Below are positions 9,137 to 17,349 of a DNA stretch of 64,000 nucleotides, in pieces (position 1 is the stretch's first letter; each line of letters begins with the position of its first letter). The notes under the pieces were generated by a model that made no database searches, had not been told where the DNA came from, and saw only the letters and a list, made by a program, of their open reading frames with translations. The translations under genes and the position numbers were made by a program. The DNA is from Thermogemmatispora carboxidivorans (GTDB lineage: Bacteria; Chloroflexota; Ktedonobacteria; Ktedonobacterales; Ktedonobacteraceae), in assembly GCF_000702505.1 (NCBI RefSeq), contig NZ_JNIM01000001.1, positions 5,432,327 through 5,496,326 of the forward strand, given 5' to 3'.

Positions 9137-10021
9137 CTAGGCTTCTGGCTCGTATTGCTCAAGAAAGCGGATCACTTCGCGCGTGATCTGGCTGGGAGTC
9201 GAGGCCCCCGCCGTCACCGCAACGCGCTTCTTGCCCTTGAGCCAGTCCAGCTTTAAATCGGAGAGATCTTCGATGCGGACCGCGGGAACGCCGGCCAGCT
9301 CTTCCGAGACCTGCACCAGACGGTTGGTGTTGTTGCTGCGAGGATCGCCTACCACGATCGTAAGGTCGGCCCCTTTGGCCTGCCGCACCACGGCCTCTTG
9401 TCTGAGCTGCGTAGCGGCGCAGATATCGATGTAGACCTTAACGTGAGGATAGCGGGCCTTGATGTAATTGATGAGACGCTGCGTGTCCCACTGCGAAAGC
9501 GTGGTCTGGGTTGAGATGGCCAGTTTCTTCTCTTGCTCCGGCGTGAGCTGCAGGGCCTCGACGTCAGCCTCGCTCTCGATGAGGCTGATATGGCCTGGGA
9601 CCTCGCCCATGACTCCTTCAGGCTCGGGATGGCCTTTCTTGCCAATGTAGAGAATATAGTAGCCCTCCGCCACCAGCTCGCGCACCAGCTCATGGGTCTT
9701 GGTCACGTCAGGACAGGTAGCATCGATACAGTAGAGGCCGCGCTCACGCGCACGCTCCTTGACCAGAGGTGAGACGCCATGCGCGGTAAAGATGACTGTG
9801 CCTTCTTTGACTTGCTCAAGGATCGCCGCGCGATTCGGCCCATCGAGGGTAATAATGCCGAGCGCGGTCAGCTCTTCAATAGCATGACGATTGTGAACGA
9901 TCTGGCCAATGATATGGATTGGACGGGGCAGCGTTGGATCTTTGGCAGCCCGACGAGCAATCTGTAAGGCGTCCACAACACCATAGCAGTAGCCGCGGGG
10001 AGAGATCTTGATCACTTCCAT
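9137..10021 (-). CDS. ispH: 4-hydroxy-3-methylbut-2-enyl diphosphate reductase (IspH/LytB)
   Basis: IspH is a [4Fe-4S] enzyme that performs the last step of the MEP isoprenoid pathway, converting HMBPP to IPP and DMAPP. The 294-residue protein is of normal length and carries the three cluster cysteines: C12 in RGYCYG, C103 in DATCPDV and C201 in [12 protein letters not shown]. Substrate-binding residues are also present: VHN near 44, AHGVSP near 81, GHPEPEG near 131, TQTTLS near 171 and SNNTNRL near 230. A small gene encoding a glutamyl-tRNA-reductase-like domain ends 139 bp upstream on the same strand and may be co-transcribed. The window contains no other MEP-pathway gene. Confidence 0.96.
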   Translation of the reverse strand: MEVIKISPRGYCYGVVDALQIARRAAKDPTLPRPIHIIGQIVHNRHAIEELTALGIITLDGPNRAAILEQVKEGTVIFTAHGVSPLVKERARERGLYCIDATCPDVTKTHELVRELVAEGYYILYIGKKGHPEPEGVMGEVPGHISLIESEADVEALQLTPEQEKKLAISTQTTLSQWDTQRLINYIKARYPHVKVYIDICAATQLRQEAVVRQAKGADLTIVVGDPRSNNTNRLVQVSEELAGVPAVRIEDLSDLKLDWLKGKKRVAVTAGASTPSQITREVIRFLEQYEPEA

Positions 10022-10144
10022 AACGTCCTCGTTCGTTCCCTGCGCCTGGGAGCAGGCAGAAGAATAGATAAAGCCTTCTCGACAGAAGGGAAGGGCCGCC
10101 AGGACCAGAAGACCGCGCTTGCTGTGGTCATTCTACGGCCATTC

Positions 10145-10158
10145 TTATGGTACCATAA
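10145..10158. repeat. 14-bp perfect palindrome upstream of ispH
   Basis: TTATGGTACCATAA is a perfect palindrome between the small HemA-like gene and ispH, about 120 bp before the ispH start. It could be an operator for ispH or a site connected with the 3' end of the upstream gene. The function is unproven. Confidence 0.4.
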
Positions 10159-10160
10159 AA

Positions 10161-10574
10161 TCAGCTCGCTTTAGCACGGCTGTTGCAGAGAATACGCTGG
10201 AGGTCGGCAGGCGTGTAGAGGCAGACGAAGGGCAACAGGCCGACCATGTCTTCAACGGAAGGGCTACGCGCTAGATCGAGAATGATCAACGGGACCTGGC
10301 GATTGCCACACCCCTGGGCAATGGCTGCCGCAGAAATGAGCGGGGCCGCAGGCGTCACAGCCGGAATACTGATCAGTAACTGCACTTGCGGCAGCAGCCT
10401 GTCAAGTTGATTGACGCTCTCTTCCTCATAGATAGACTGCATACCAGCTTGCTTTAGCAACTGCACAAAGGGCCGCCGTAGCTCCTCTGGCCCGATGAGC
10501 AGGGCGGAACGACCGTGCAAGCCGCCCAGGCACGCATCAGCAATTGATACAACCTGTGGCGCGATATTCTGCAT
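10161..10574 (-). CDS. Small protein resembling the NADPH-binding domain of glutamyl-tRNA reductase
   Basis: This 137-residue protein resembles the middle (Rossmann) domain of glutamyl-tRNA reductase (HemA). LHGRSALLIGPEEL near residue 18 corresponds to LKNKKVLVIGAGEM-type nucleotide-binding loops. VPLIILDLARSPSVEDMV followed by LYTPADLQRIL corresponds to the conserved (L)LVDIAVPRD....LY.VDDLQ segment. The catalytic N-terminal domain with its cysteine and the C-terminal dimerisation domain are absent, and the GxGxxG loop is degraded to GPEELR. It therefore cannot be a functional HemA alone. The chosen ATG follows GGAGGAGAGAG; the upstream in-frame extension lacks such a site and family similarity. 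It precedes ispH on the same strand. Role unknown, perhaps regulatory or a relic. Confidence 0.6.
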   Translation of the reverse strand: MQNIAPQVVSIADACLGGLHGRSALLIGPEELRRPFVQLLKQAGMQSIYEEESVNQLDRLLPQVQLLISIPAVTPAAPLISAAAIAQGCGNRQVPLIILDLARSPSVEDMVGLLPFVCLYTPADLQRILCNSRAKAS

Positions 10575-10847
10575 GCGCTTCTCTCTCCTCCAGAAACATC
10601 TCTTAATCACGAGTGCCAAATGCCATGCTCTGACAGCATGGCTCAAGATGTTCCTGTTTATCGTAGCGTATGGCAAAGAACCAGGCATCAGGTAATCACC
10701 TGATTTTGCCTGGGGCCTCGCCGCGTATTTTTTTCTAGGGTTCTGATCCGGCCTGACTTGCTAGCCTGCAGGCCGGCTCGTCAAAACTCAGCCGCAGCAG
10801 GGGCGCTCGCGTCCGCGCTCGGCCCGCCTATCATCACTGCCGCCTTG

Positions 10848-10877
10848 TTGACATTCATTTCAGCGATAGACTATACT
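10848..10877 (+). promoter_or_regulatory. Sigma-70 type promoter for tatD and the cysteine-ligase gene
   Basis: A perfect -35 box TTGACA (10848-10853) and a -10 box TATACT (10872-10877) are separated by 18 bp, 84 bp before the tatD start. It is among the best consensus promoters in the window. Confidence 0.75.
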
Positions 10878-10960
10878 AAAGAAAGCTCTTGAACAGAGAT
10901 AGAACAAGCCAGCGTTGACCCTTCTTTTTTTTGCGTGTCTTCCTGTTCACAGAGGAAAGG

Positions 10961-11755
10961 ATGCAGCGGTTGCTTGTTGATAGCCACGCCCACGTCGATG
11001 CTCCCCGTTTTCAGAAAGATCGCGATGCGGTGCTGCGCGCTGCATTTGCAGGGGGGATCGGCTACATCGTTGATCCCGGCTGTGATCTGGAGTCGAGCCG
11101 TGCAGCGCTAGCTTTGGCCCAGAGCTACCGTGGCCAGGTTTTCGCCGCTGTTGGCGTGCATCCTCACGAGGCCACCTCTTACAACGAGGAGGTAGAGGCT
11201 CAACTGCGCAGTCTGGCGCCCGCGCCCGAGGTGGTGGCCATTGGCGAATTTGGGCTTGATTACTTTCGCATGCTTTCTCCGCGCGATGTGCAGCGGGCGG
11301 TCTTCTGTGCTCATCTGGAGCTTGCTCGCAGCTGCGATCTCCCCTGCATCATCCATGTGCGCGACGCTCACGAAGACGTGATTGAGCTGCTACGTGCTCA
11401 TGGTCGCGGGCTGCGTGGGGTCTTCCACTGCTTCTCGGGCGATGTGGCCCAGGCTGAGGAATGTCTTTCCTTCGAGGGCTTCATGCTCTCCTTCGCTGGC
11501 CCATTGACCCGCCCGGGCAACGCCCTGCCCGCAGTTGCCAGCATGGTTCCCCTCGATCGCGTGCTGGTCGAGACCGACAGCCCTTATCTTGTTCCTTTGC
11601 CCCTACGCGCCAGACGCAACGAGCCGCTCTTCGTGAAGCATGTGGCCCAGAAGCTAGCCGAGATCCGGGGCCTGACGCTGGACGAAATCGCTCAGATCAC
11701 GACAGCGAACGCCACGCGCCTGTTCGGTCTTGGAGAACGCCATGAAGCTATTTAA
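10961..11755 (+). CDS. tatD: TatD-family metal-dependent DNase
   Basis: TatD proteins are TIM-barrel metallohydrolases with 3'-5' exonuclease activity on DNA, connected with DNA repair and quality control. The 264-residue protein has every family motif: DSHAHVD near residue 7 (metal HxH), GVHPHEA near 64, AIGEFGLDY near 92 (metal Glu), HVRDAHED near 130, FHCFSGD near 157 and LVETDSPYL near 205. The ATG at 10961 has AGAGGAAAGG just upstream and gives the normal N terminus; a TTG ten codons earlier is less likely. The last 14 bp overlap the next gene, so the two are translationally coupled, and a strong promoter precedes them. Confidence 0.93.
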   Translation: MQRLLVDSHAHVDAPRFQKDRDAVLRAAFAGGIGYIVDPGCDLESSRAALALAQSYRGQVFAAVGVHPHEATSYNEEVEAQLRSLAPAPEVVAIGEFGLDYFRMLSPRDVQRAVFCAHLELARSCDLPCIIHVRDAHEDVIELLRAHGRGLRGVFHCFSGDVAQAEECLSFEGFMLSFAGPLTRPGNALPAVASMVPLDRVLVETDSPYLVPLPLRARRNEPLFVKHVAQKLAEIRGLTLDEIAQITTANATRLFGLGERHEAI

Positions 11756-12938
11756 TACGCTCACCCAGAGAGTGGAGACGTTCGTACCCCTCGAAGGGAA
11801 CAATGTGCGTATCTACGTGTGTGGGGTGACTCCCTACGATACTACACACCTGGGTCATGCCTTCACCTACGCTTCTTTCGATACGCTCATTCGCTATCTG
11901 GAATTCCGTGGTTACTCTGTGCGCTATGTGCAGAACGTCACGGACATCGATGACGATATTTTGCGCAAGGCGCGCGAACTGGGTGTGCCCTGGGACGAGC
12001 TGGGCAGGCGCGAGACCGAGAGGTTTCTGCGCGATATGGATGCGCTCAATGTCCGCCGCCCGACTTTCTACGTGCGCGCAACCGATGAGATTCCCCACAT
12101 CATCGAGATGGTACAGAAACTGGTCGAGCGCGGCTATGCCTATGTGAGCGATGGCTGCGTCTACTACGACGTGCGCCATGATCCCGACTTCGGGGCCTTG
12201 GGGCGTGCCATCGGCCTCCAGGACTACGCCGCCATGCTGGCGGTGGCCAACGAGCGCGGCAACTATCCCGATGACCGGCGCAAACGCGATCCGCTGGATT
12301 TTGTTCTCTGGCAGGCTCAGGCTCCCGGTGAGCCAGCCTGGCCCAGCCCCTGGGGACCGGGACGCCCGGGGTGGCATATCGAATGTAGCGCCATGTCCCT
12401 CCACTACCTGGGGGACCAGCTCGATATCCACGGCGGTGGGGCCGACCTGGCTTTCCCTCACCACACCTGTGAGATCGCCCAATCCGAGCACTACACGGGC
12501 AAGACGCCTTTTGTCCGCTACTGGCTGCATACCGCTATGGTCTATCAGCAGGGGGAAAAGATGAGCAAGTCGCTGGGCAACCTGACCCTGGTGAGCGACC
12601 TGCTGAAGCAGTATAGCGCCAATGCGATCCGTCTCCTGCTGCTGAACCACCATTATCGCCAGCCCTGGGAGTGCTTCCCTGCCGACCTGCAGCTGGCTAG
12701 CCAGCAGGCCACTCTTTTCGAGGAGGTGGCGGCCCTGGCCGCCCGCTGCCCAACAACGGCAACAACGGAGAGCAGCGAGCTGCGCGCTCGCTTCGAGTCT
12801 CTCTTAGATGACGATCTGAAGACGCCCGAGGCGCTCCAGCTCCTACAGGAGACCGGCCAGGCCGCACTGGCCAGCCACGACGCCTGCCGCGCCAGCGACG
12901 TCGTTCGCCTCTTGCGTGTGCTGGGCCTGCGTTGCTAG
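11742..12938 (+). CDS. CysRS/MshC-family cysteine ligase (MshC-like; possibly annotated cysteinyl-tRNA synthetase)
   Basis: This class I aminoacyl-tRNA-synthetase-fold protein activates cysteine with ATP. It has the zinc-site CG near residue 27, the HIGH motif as HLGHA near 37, VQNVTDIDDD, GRPGWHIECSAM near 210, FPHH near 238 and KMSKS near 270. The 398-residue length and the CGVTPYDTTHLGHAFTY signature match mycothiol ligase MshC (~410 residues, CGITPYDATHLGHA) better than CysRS (~460 residues, CGPTVY....HIGNAR). The C-terminal anticodon-binding part of CysRS is missing. MshC joins cysteine to GlcN-inositol in mycothiol synthesis, otherwise an actinobacterial pathway. The ATG follows GGAG and overlaps tatD by 14 bp. 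A conventional cysS would be expected elsewhere in the genome; I cannot see it. Confidence 0.8.
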   Translation: MKLFNTLTQRVETFVPLEGNNVRIYVCGVTPYDTTHLGHAFTYASFDTLIRYLEFRGYSVRYVQNVTDIDDDILRKARELGVPWDELGRRETERFLRDMDALNVRRPTFYVRATDEIPHIIEMVQKLVERGYAYVSDGCVYYDVRHDPDFGALGRAIGLQDYAAMLAVANERGNYPDDRRKRDPLDFVLWQAQAPGEPAWPSPWGPGRPGWHIECSAMSLHYLGDQLDIHGGGADLAFPHHTCEIAQSEHYTGKTPFVRYWLHTAMVYQQGEKMSKSLGNLTLVSDLLKQYSANAIRLLLLNHHYRQPWECFPADLQLASQQATLFEEVAALAARCPTTATTESSELRARFESLLDDDLKTPEALQLLQETGQAALASHDACRASDVVRLLRVLGLRC

Positions 12939-13027
12939 TGCCTGCCTCTCCTCCGTCCCTTTGGACTGTAGACGAGGCCGAGAACTGCGGCACTGCTCGC
13001 GGTCCCGCGGCCCACCTCTGTTTATAC

Positions 13028-14668
13028 TCACGAGTCGCCCGTCGCCTGCGCCTGCTCTTCCCGCGAGGCCTCCGACGGGCGTCCGCCTGTCATGAGCAAC
13101 CCCAGCTCCTCCTCGCTGGCCTCCGGCGTGACGATATCGACAATCCGCCCTTCATACATGACTGCAATGCGATCGGAGAGCGAGCGGATCTCGTCTAGCT
13201 CGGCAGAAACAAGCAAGATTGCCTTGCCAGCGTCGCGCTGCTCAACCAGGCGCCGATGAATGAACTCAATGGCCCCAATATCGACGCCGCGCGTGGGCTG
13301 GGCCGCGATCAGCAGCTGTGGATCAGCAGCGAATTCGCGCGCCACAATCACTTTCTGCTGGTTACCGCCAGAGAGGGCACGCACTGGCAGCCTGGTGCTC
13401 GGCGTGCGAACGTCGAATTCACCCACCAGGCGGCGCGCCCATTGAGCTATCTCGCGCAAACGCAGGATGAAGCGAGCCCAGGCAAAGCGTGGCCAGCGCT
13501 CGCGCCCCAAAATGGCGTTATTTTCAATGGTATCGCTGAGCACCAAACCACTGCCGCGCCGATCTTCGGGAATGTGCGCTACGCCAACGAGACGCACCTC
13601 ACGTGGACTCATGCCGGTAATATCGTAGGTTTTGCCAGCCTGCTCACCGCTGGTATGAGTGATAGTCATGCGGCCAGCCGTGGCGCGGCGCATCCCAGTC
13701 AGGACCTCGACCAGCTCGCTTTGACCGTTGCCCTCCACGCCCGCAATGCCAAGAATCTCGCCAGCATGCACCTCAAAGCCGATCCCTTGCAGCGCTTCCA
13801 GCCCACGATCGGACCTGGCATGCAGATTCTCCACTCGCAGCACCACCGGCCCAGGCCGAGCCGAACGCTTCTCGACCCGCAGGAGCACCTCGCGCCCGAC
13901 CATCAGCCGCGCGATCTCAGTCTGATTGGTCTCGCGAGTCACCAGCTCGCCAACGTTGCGCCCACGACGCAGGACCGTCACACGGTCGGTAAGATCGAGC
14001 ACCTCGCGTAGCTTGTGCGTGATGAATATGATAGTCTTCCCCTGACGAGACAGGACACGTAGCACATCGAATAGCTCGTAGGTCTCTTGGGGTGTCAAGA
14101 CGCCGGTCGGCTCATCCAGAATCAGGATGTCGGCGGCCCGATAGAGGGCCTTGAGGATCTCAACGCGCTGCTGCAAGCCGACAGAGAGCTTCTCGATGCG
14201 GGCGTCGGGATCAATAGGCAGACCATAACGAGCACTGAGCTGGAGCACCAGCTCACGGGCCCGCCGTCGATCATAGGCTGCCATAGGCCCCCCTGGCTCC
14301 TGGCCCAGCACAATATTTTCGGCCACCGTCAGCGGGGGAATGAGCATGAAATGCTGATGCACCATGCCAATATGGAGGCGAATAGCATCGCGGGGACCAC
14401 CAATATGGACACGCTCGCCATTGACAAAGATCTCGCCGCTGTCGGGGCGCACCAATCCATAGAGAATATTCATCAGGGTCGTCTTGCCGGCCCCATTTTC
14501 TCCAACCAGGGCATGAATCTCGCCCTGCCGAACGCGCAAATTCACGTGATCGTTCGCTACCACGCCGGGCCAGGCTTTGCAGATATCGCGCATCTCCACG
14601 GCATAGGGCGAGGCTGCCAGGTCTGGATCTGCCGCCTGAGCGAGAGGCGTTTTCTCCTGTTCGTGCAT
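13028..14668 (-). CDS. Nucleoside/sugar ABC importer, duplicated ATP-binding protein (NupO/YufO type)
   Basis: The 546-residue protein contains two ABC domains in tandem, as in the CUT2/BMP-type importers for nucleosides or simple sugars. The first has Walker A GENGAGKTT near residue 56, signature LSVGLQQ near 160 and Walker B ILILDEPT. The second has the degenerate loop GVEGNGQSE near 315 and signature LSGGNQQKV near 425. It powers uptake by the two permeases encoded immediately upstream (14704-15654, 15658-17052) with the BMP lipoprotein at 17350. The ATG is preceded by AAGGAGG. The gene lies last in the minus-strand operon. Confidence 0.92.
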   Translation of the reverse strand: MHEQEKTPLAQAADPDLAASPYAVEMRDICKAWPGVVANDHVNLRVRQGEIHALVGENGAGKTTLMNILYGLVRPDSGEIFVNGERVHIGGPRDAIRLHIGMVHQHFMLIPPLTVAENIVLGQEPGGPMAAYDRRRARELVLQLSARYGLPIDPDARIEKLSVGLQQRVEILKALYRAADILILDEPTGVLTPQETYELFDVLRVLSRQGKTIIFITHKLREVLDLTDRVTVLRRGRNVGELVTRETNQTEIARLMVGREVLLRVEKRSARPGPVVLRVENLHARSDRGLEALQGIGFEVHAGEILGIAGVEGNGQSELVEVLTGMRRATAGRMTITHTSGEQAGKTYDITGMSPREVRLVGVAHIPEDRRGSGLVLSDTIENNAILGRERWPRFAWARFILRLREIAQWARRLVGEFDVRTPSTRLPVRALSGGNQQKVIVAREFAADPQLLIAAQPTRGVDIGAIEFIHRRLVEQRDAGKAILLVSAELDEIRSLSDRIAVMYEGRIVDIVTPEASEEELGLLMTGGRPSEASREEQAQATGDS

Positions 14669-14703
14669 GCTTCCTTGACCTCCTTGGGCGCTTACGCTGC
14701 CTG

Positions 14704-15654
14704 CTATTCGGCGCTACCCGGCTCGTAGGGCACGCCATCGGCAGCCGGGGCCACAGTGCGCCCGACCAGTCCGATCAGGGCGATAATGGTAAGAATATAT
14801 GGCAAGGTGGCCAGCAAATTGGAATCGATGCCCGTATCCTGCAGGCGCACGCTCAAGGCCAGGCCCAGGCCAAAGATCAGACAGGCCCCGGCAGCCCCCA
14901 GCGGCGTATATTTGCCAAAGACCACCGCTGCCAGCGCGATGAAGCCGCGTCCGGCGGTCATGTTCGGATTAAACGTGCCGGCCACACCCAAAGCAAGAAA
15001 AGCCCCCGCCAGTCCCGAGAGCAGACCACTGGCGACAACACAGGCATAGCGAATCAGACGCACGGGGATGCCGGCAGTGTCCGCGGCCTGCGGATGCTCT
15101 CCCACAGCCCGAATACGCAGGCCCAGATTCGTTCTGAAGAGCAGGAACTGCAGACCTAACAGGATGACGATCGCCAGGTAGAAGACGACATTCTGCTGAA
15201 AAAGTACCTGACCAAGGAAAGGAAGCTGCGCCAGTGGCCCCCAGCTCAGCACGGGAAGCCGCAGATTAAAGGCCAGACTGGGGATACCCTGGCCGCCGGT
15301 CTGCACAATATTGAGGTAGTTGGTCAGTCCCAGAGCGGCCACGTTGATCGCGATACCACTGATAATCTGATCGGCCTTGAGATGAATCGAGACCACGCCA
15401 TGCACCAGAGCCAGCAAGCCGCCGGCGATGATCGCCGCCAGCACCCCGACGAGGACACTATGGCTGGCCAGGGTGACCGCCACCCCAACATAGCAGCCGA
15501 TCAACATCATGCCCTCCATCGCGATGTTCACGACGCCGCTGCGCTCCGAGATGACGCCACCCAGAGCTGGCAGGAGCAGGAGAGCGGCAAACTGCAGAGA
15601 AGCCTGCCAGAGATCGCCAGAAGTAATTACCCGCAAAAAGATAGGCCAGAACAC
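14704..15654 (-). CDS. Nucleoside/sugar ABC importer, permease 2 (NupQ/YufQ type)
   Basis: This 316-residue hydrophobic protein has about 8-9 membrane segments and belongs to the BPD_transp_2 permease family. Family features are GVVNIAMEGMMLIGCY near residue 40 (the conserved N(I/L)..EG loop), ADQIISGIAIN near 95, RAVGEHPQAADTAGI near 180 (the coupling helix contacting the ATPase) and GRGFIALAAVVFGK near 237. The GTG start lies 3 bp after the stop of permease 1, with GGGGAGG inside the upstream gene, so translation is coupled. It forms the pore heterodimer with permease 1. Confidence 0.93.
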   Translation of the reverse strand: MFWPIFLRVITSGDLWQASLQFAALLLLPALGGVISERSGVVNIAMEGMMLIGCYVGVAVTLASHSVLVGVLAAIIAGGLLALVHGVVSIHLKADQIISGIAINVAALGLTNYLNIVQTGGQGIPSLAFNLRLPVLSWGPLAQLPFLGQVLFQQNVVFYLAIVILLGLQFLLFRTNLGLRIRAVGEHPQAADTAGIPVRLIRYACVVASGLLSGLAGAFLALGVAGTFNPNMTAGRGFIALAAVVFGKYTPLGAAGACLIFGLGLALSVRLQDTGIDSNLLATLPYILTIIALIGLVGRTVAPAADGVPYEPGSAE

Positions 15655-15657
15655 GCT

Positions 15658-17052
15658 TCACGCCTCCCCGTTCTGCTGATGTTGACGCTCCTGGGCAGGG
15701 GTCTGAGCCTGCCCTGATCCATCATCGGCCAGGGCGGCCCTCCCAGACTCAGACAGCGGCTGATCATTCATCGTTGGAGCCTCCGCTCCGTTGGCGGGCG
15801 CCTGGTCCAGATCGACCACCCCACCGGCGAGCGCGGCCACCACCGTTGGCTGGCGCGCCGCCGAGAAGCGCTTCACGAGAGCCTGTCGGATTACCGGGAG
15901 GAACCGGACAGCGATACTGAAGAGAACCAGCGCCTCGATAATATAGACCAGATCGCCAGGCACATTGGCCTTCAGCTGCATCAGAGAGCCACCCTGGCGC
16001 ATTCCCCCAAAGAGTAAGGCCCCCAGGAAGATACCGATGGCCGTCATGCGACCCAGCAAGGCCACACCAATTGCATCGAAGCCAGTGGTATCATTGCGGA
16101 ATACCTGGCCGACAACCTCGTAAGGATACTGTCCCATCAGCTGCAGTGTCCCTCCCAGGCCAGCAAAGAGACCAGCCAGCGCCATTACCAGCACCACATT
16201 GCGCTTCACCGAGATCCCAGCGTACTGGGCGGCGCGAGGATTCTCCCCCACCACGCGCGTCTCGTAGCCGAAGGTTGTGCGAGACATCAAGAACCAGTAG
16301 GCTACCAGAGCCACGAGCGCAAAGAGGAAGCCGACGTCCACAACATACTGCTCAGGCTGACTGATGGTGGGAAGGAAATGGCCCAGCGTCTGATTATAGA
16401 GGACCGAGAGCTTTGGAAGATTCGTCTGAGGGGGCATAGAGGGCGTCTGATCAGCCTGACCGGGAGCCTGCAGCGGTCCTGACACGAGCCAATCGCTGAC
16501 ATAGAAAATAATCCAGTTGAGCATGATCGTTGTCACCACCTCATGAGCGCCCCGCCAGGCCTTGAGCAGGCCGACAATTCCTCCCCAGAGCGCTCCGGCC
16601 AGGGACCCGGCCACTATCATCAGTGGCGTCAGCAGCCAACCGGGCCACGTCGAGCACTTCATGCCGACGAAGGCCGCCAGGATCGCCCCGGCAGCAAACT
16701 GACCCTCGGCCCCAATATTAAAGAGGCGCGCCCGATAGGCGATCGCCACTGAGAGGCCCGTAAAAATAAGAGGGGTGACATTGACCAGCGAAAAGGAGAG
16801 ATTGGCAGCGTTGCCGAAGGCCCCTGAGAAGAGGTAACCGTAGGCCAGTAAAGCAGCGTTGAAACGATCGAAGAGAGAGCCGGAAGCGGTGATCATGATC
16901 ACAATCAGGCCGGCGATCAAGGCCAAGGCCAGGGCCAGCAGCGGACGCCCTAGTCCGGAGCCAACTCTGCGCAGCCAGAGCAGCAAGGTGGTTGACCTTG
17001 TCTCCAAGGCTGGGGGAGTAGGTGAGCGCGGTTGAGCAGTCTGCAAGGCCAT
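15658..17052 (-). CDS. Nucleoside/sugar ABC importer, permease 1 (NupP/YufP type)
   Basis: This 464-residue membrane protein belongs to the BPD_transp_2 family. It has FNIGAEGQFAAGA near residue 112 (the conserved loop), a 70-residue extracytoplasmic insertion typical of the YufP subfamily, RVVGENPRAAQYAGIS near 275 (ATPase coupling helix) and FDAIGVALLGR near 325. The last ~90 residues are polar and Ala/Gln-rich, longer than usual and probably a disordered cytoplasmic tail. GGGAGGA precedes the ATG. It partners the permease encoded 3 bp downstream. A terminator-like hairpin separates it from the lipoprotein gene upstream. Confidence 0.92.
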   Translation of the reverse strand: MALQTAQPRSPTPPALETRSTTLLLWLRRVGSGLGRPLLALALALIAGLIVIMITASGSLFDRFNAALLAYGYLFSGAFGNAANLSFSLVNVTPLIFTGLSVAIAYRARLFNIGAEGQFAAGAILAAFVGMKCSTWPGWLLTPLMIVAGSLAGALWGGIVGLLKAWRGAHEVVTTIMLNWIIFYVSDWLVSGPLQAPGQADQTPSMPPQTNLPKLSVLYNQTLGHFLPTISQPEQYVVDVGFLFALVALVAYWFLMSRTTFGYETRVVGENPRAAQYAGISVKRNVVLVMALAGLFAGLGGTLQLMGQYPYEVVGQVFRNDTTGFDAIGVALLGRMTAIGIFLGALLFGGMRQGGSLMQLKANVPGDLVYIIEALVLFSIAVRFLPVIRQALVKRFSAARQPTVVAALAGGVVDLDQAPANGAEAPTMNDQPLSESGRAALADDGSGQAQTPAQERQHQQNGEA

Positions 17053-17277
17053 AGAGCGAATCCTCCCAGATCAGCAGTCACCAGGCAGGAAGGAGAAGCG
17101 GCCAGCCTTCTGCCAGGCTCTATGCTCGGTTATGACACACAAAAAACTGATTTGTAATAATAGCATTGCCACAGGGCAGAGACAAGCAGCGTCTGAGGAA
17201 GACAAAGGCAAGGCCAGGCTGCGTGCCAGCAAGTCCCTGGCAGACCCAACTCAGCCGCCAGCGGCGAGAGAAGAAAG

Positions 17278-17320
17278 GACCAGATCGAGCCATCAGAGGA
17301 CAGGACAGCTCGATCTGGTC
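17278..17320 (-). terminator. Internal (attenuating) terminator between the BMP lipoprotein gene and the permeases
   Basis: GACCAGATCGAGC (17278-17290) and GCTCGATCTGGTC (17308-17320) form a perfect 13-bp stem with a 17-nt loop. On the minus strand it is followed by CTTTCTTCTCTC. It lies just after the binding-protein gene and before the permease genes, a position where partial termination would give more binding protein than membrane components. The 17053-17349 spacer holds no gene that I can support. Confidence 0.65.
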
Positions 17321-17349
17321 GTGCCCGGGCCATTCACTCACTACGCAGG

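Noticed and set aside
11742-12938. Ordinary cysteinyl-tRNA synthetase (cysS)
   Set aside because: Not excluded, but the motif details, length and missing C-terminal domain fit MshC better; the alternative is stated in the feature entry.
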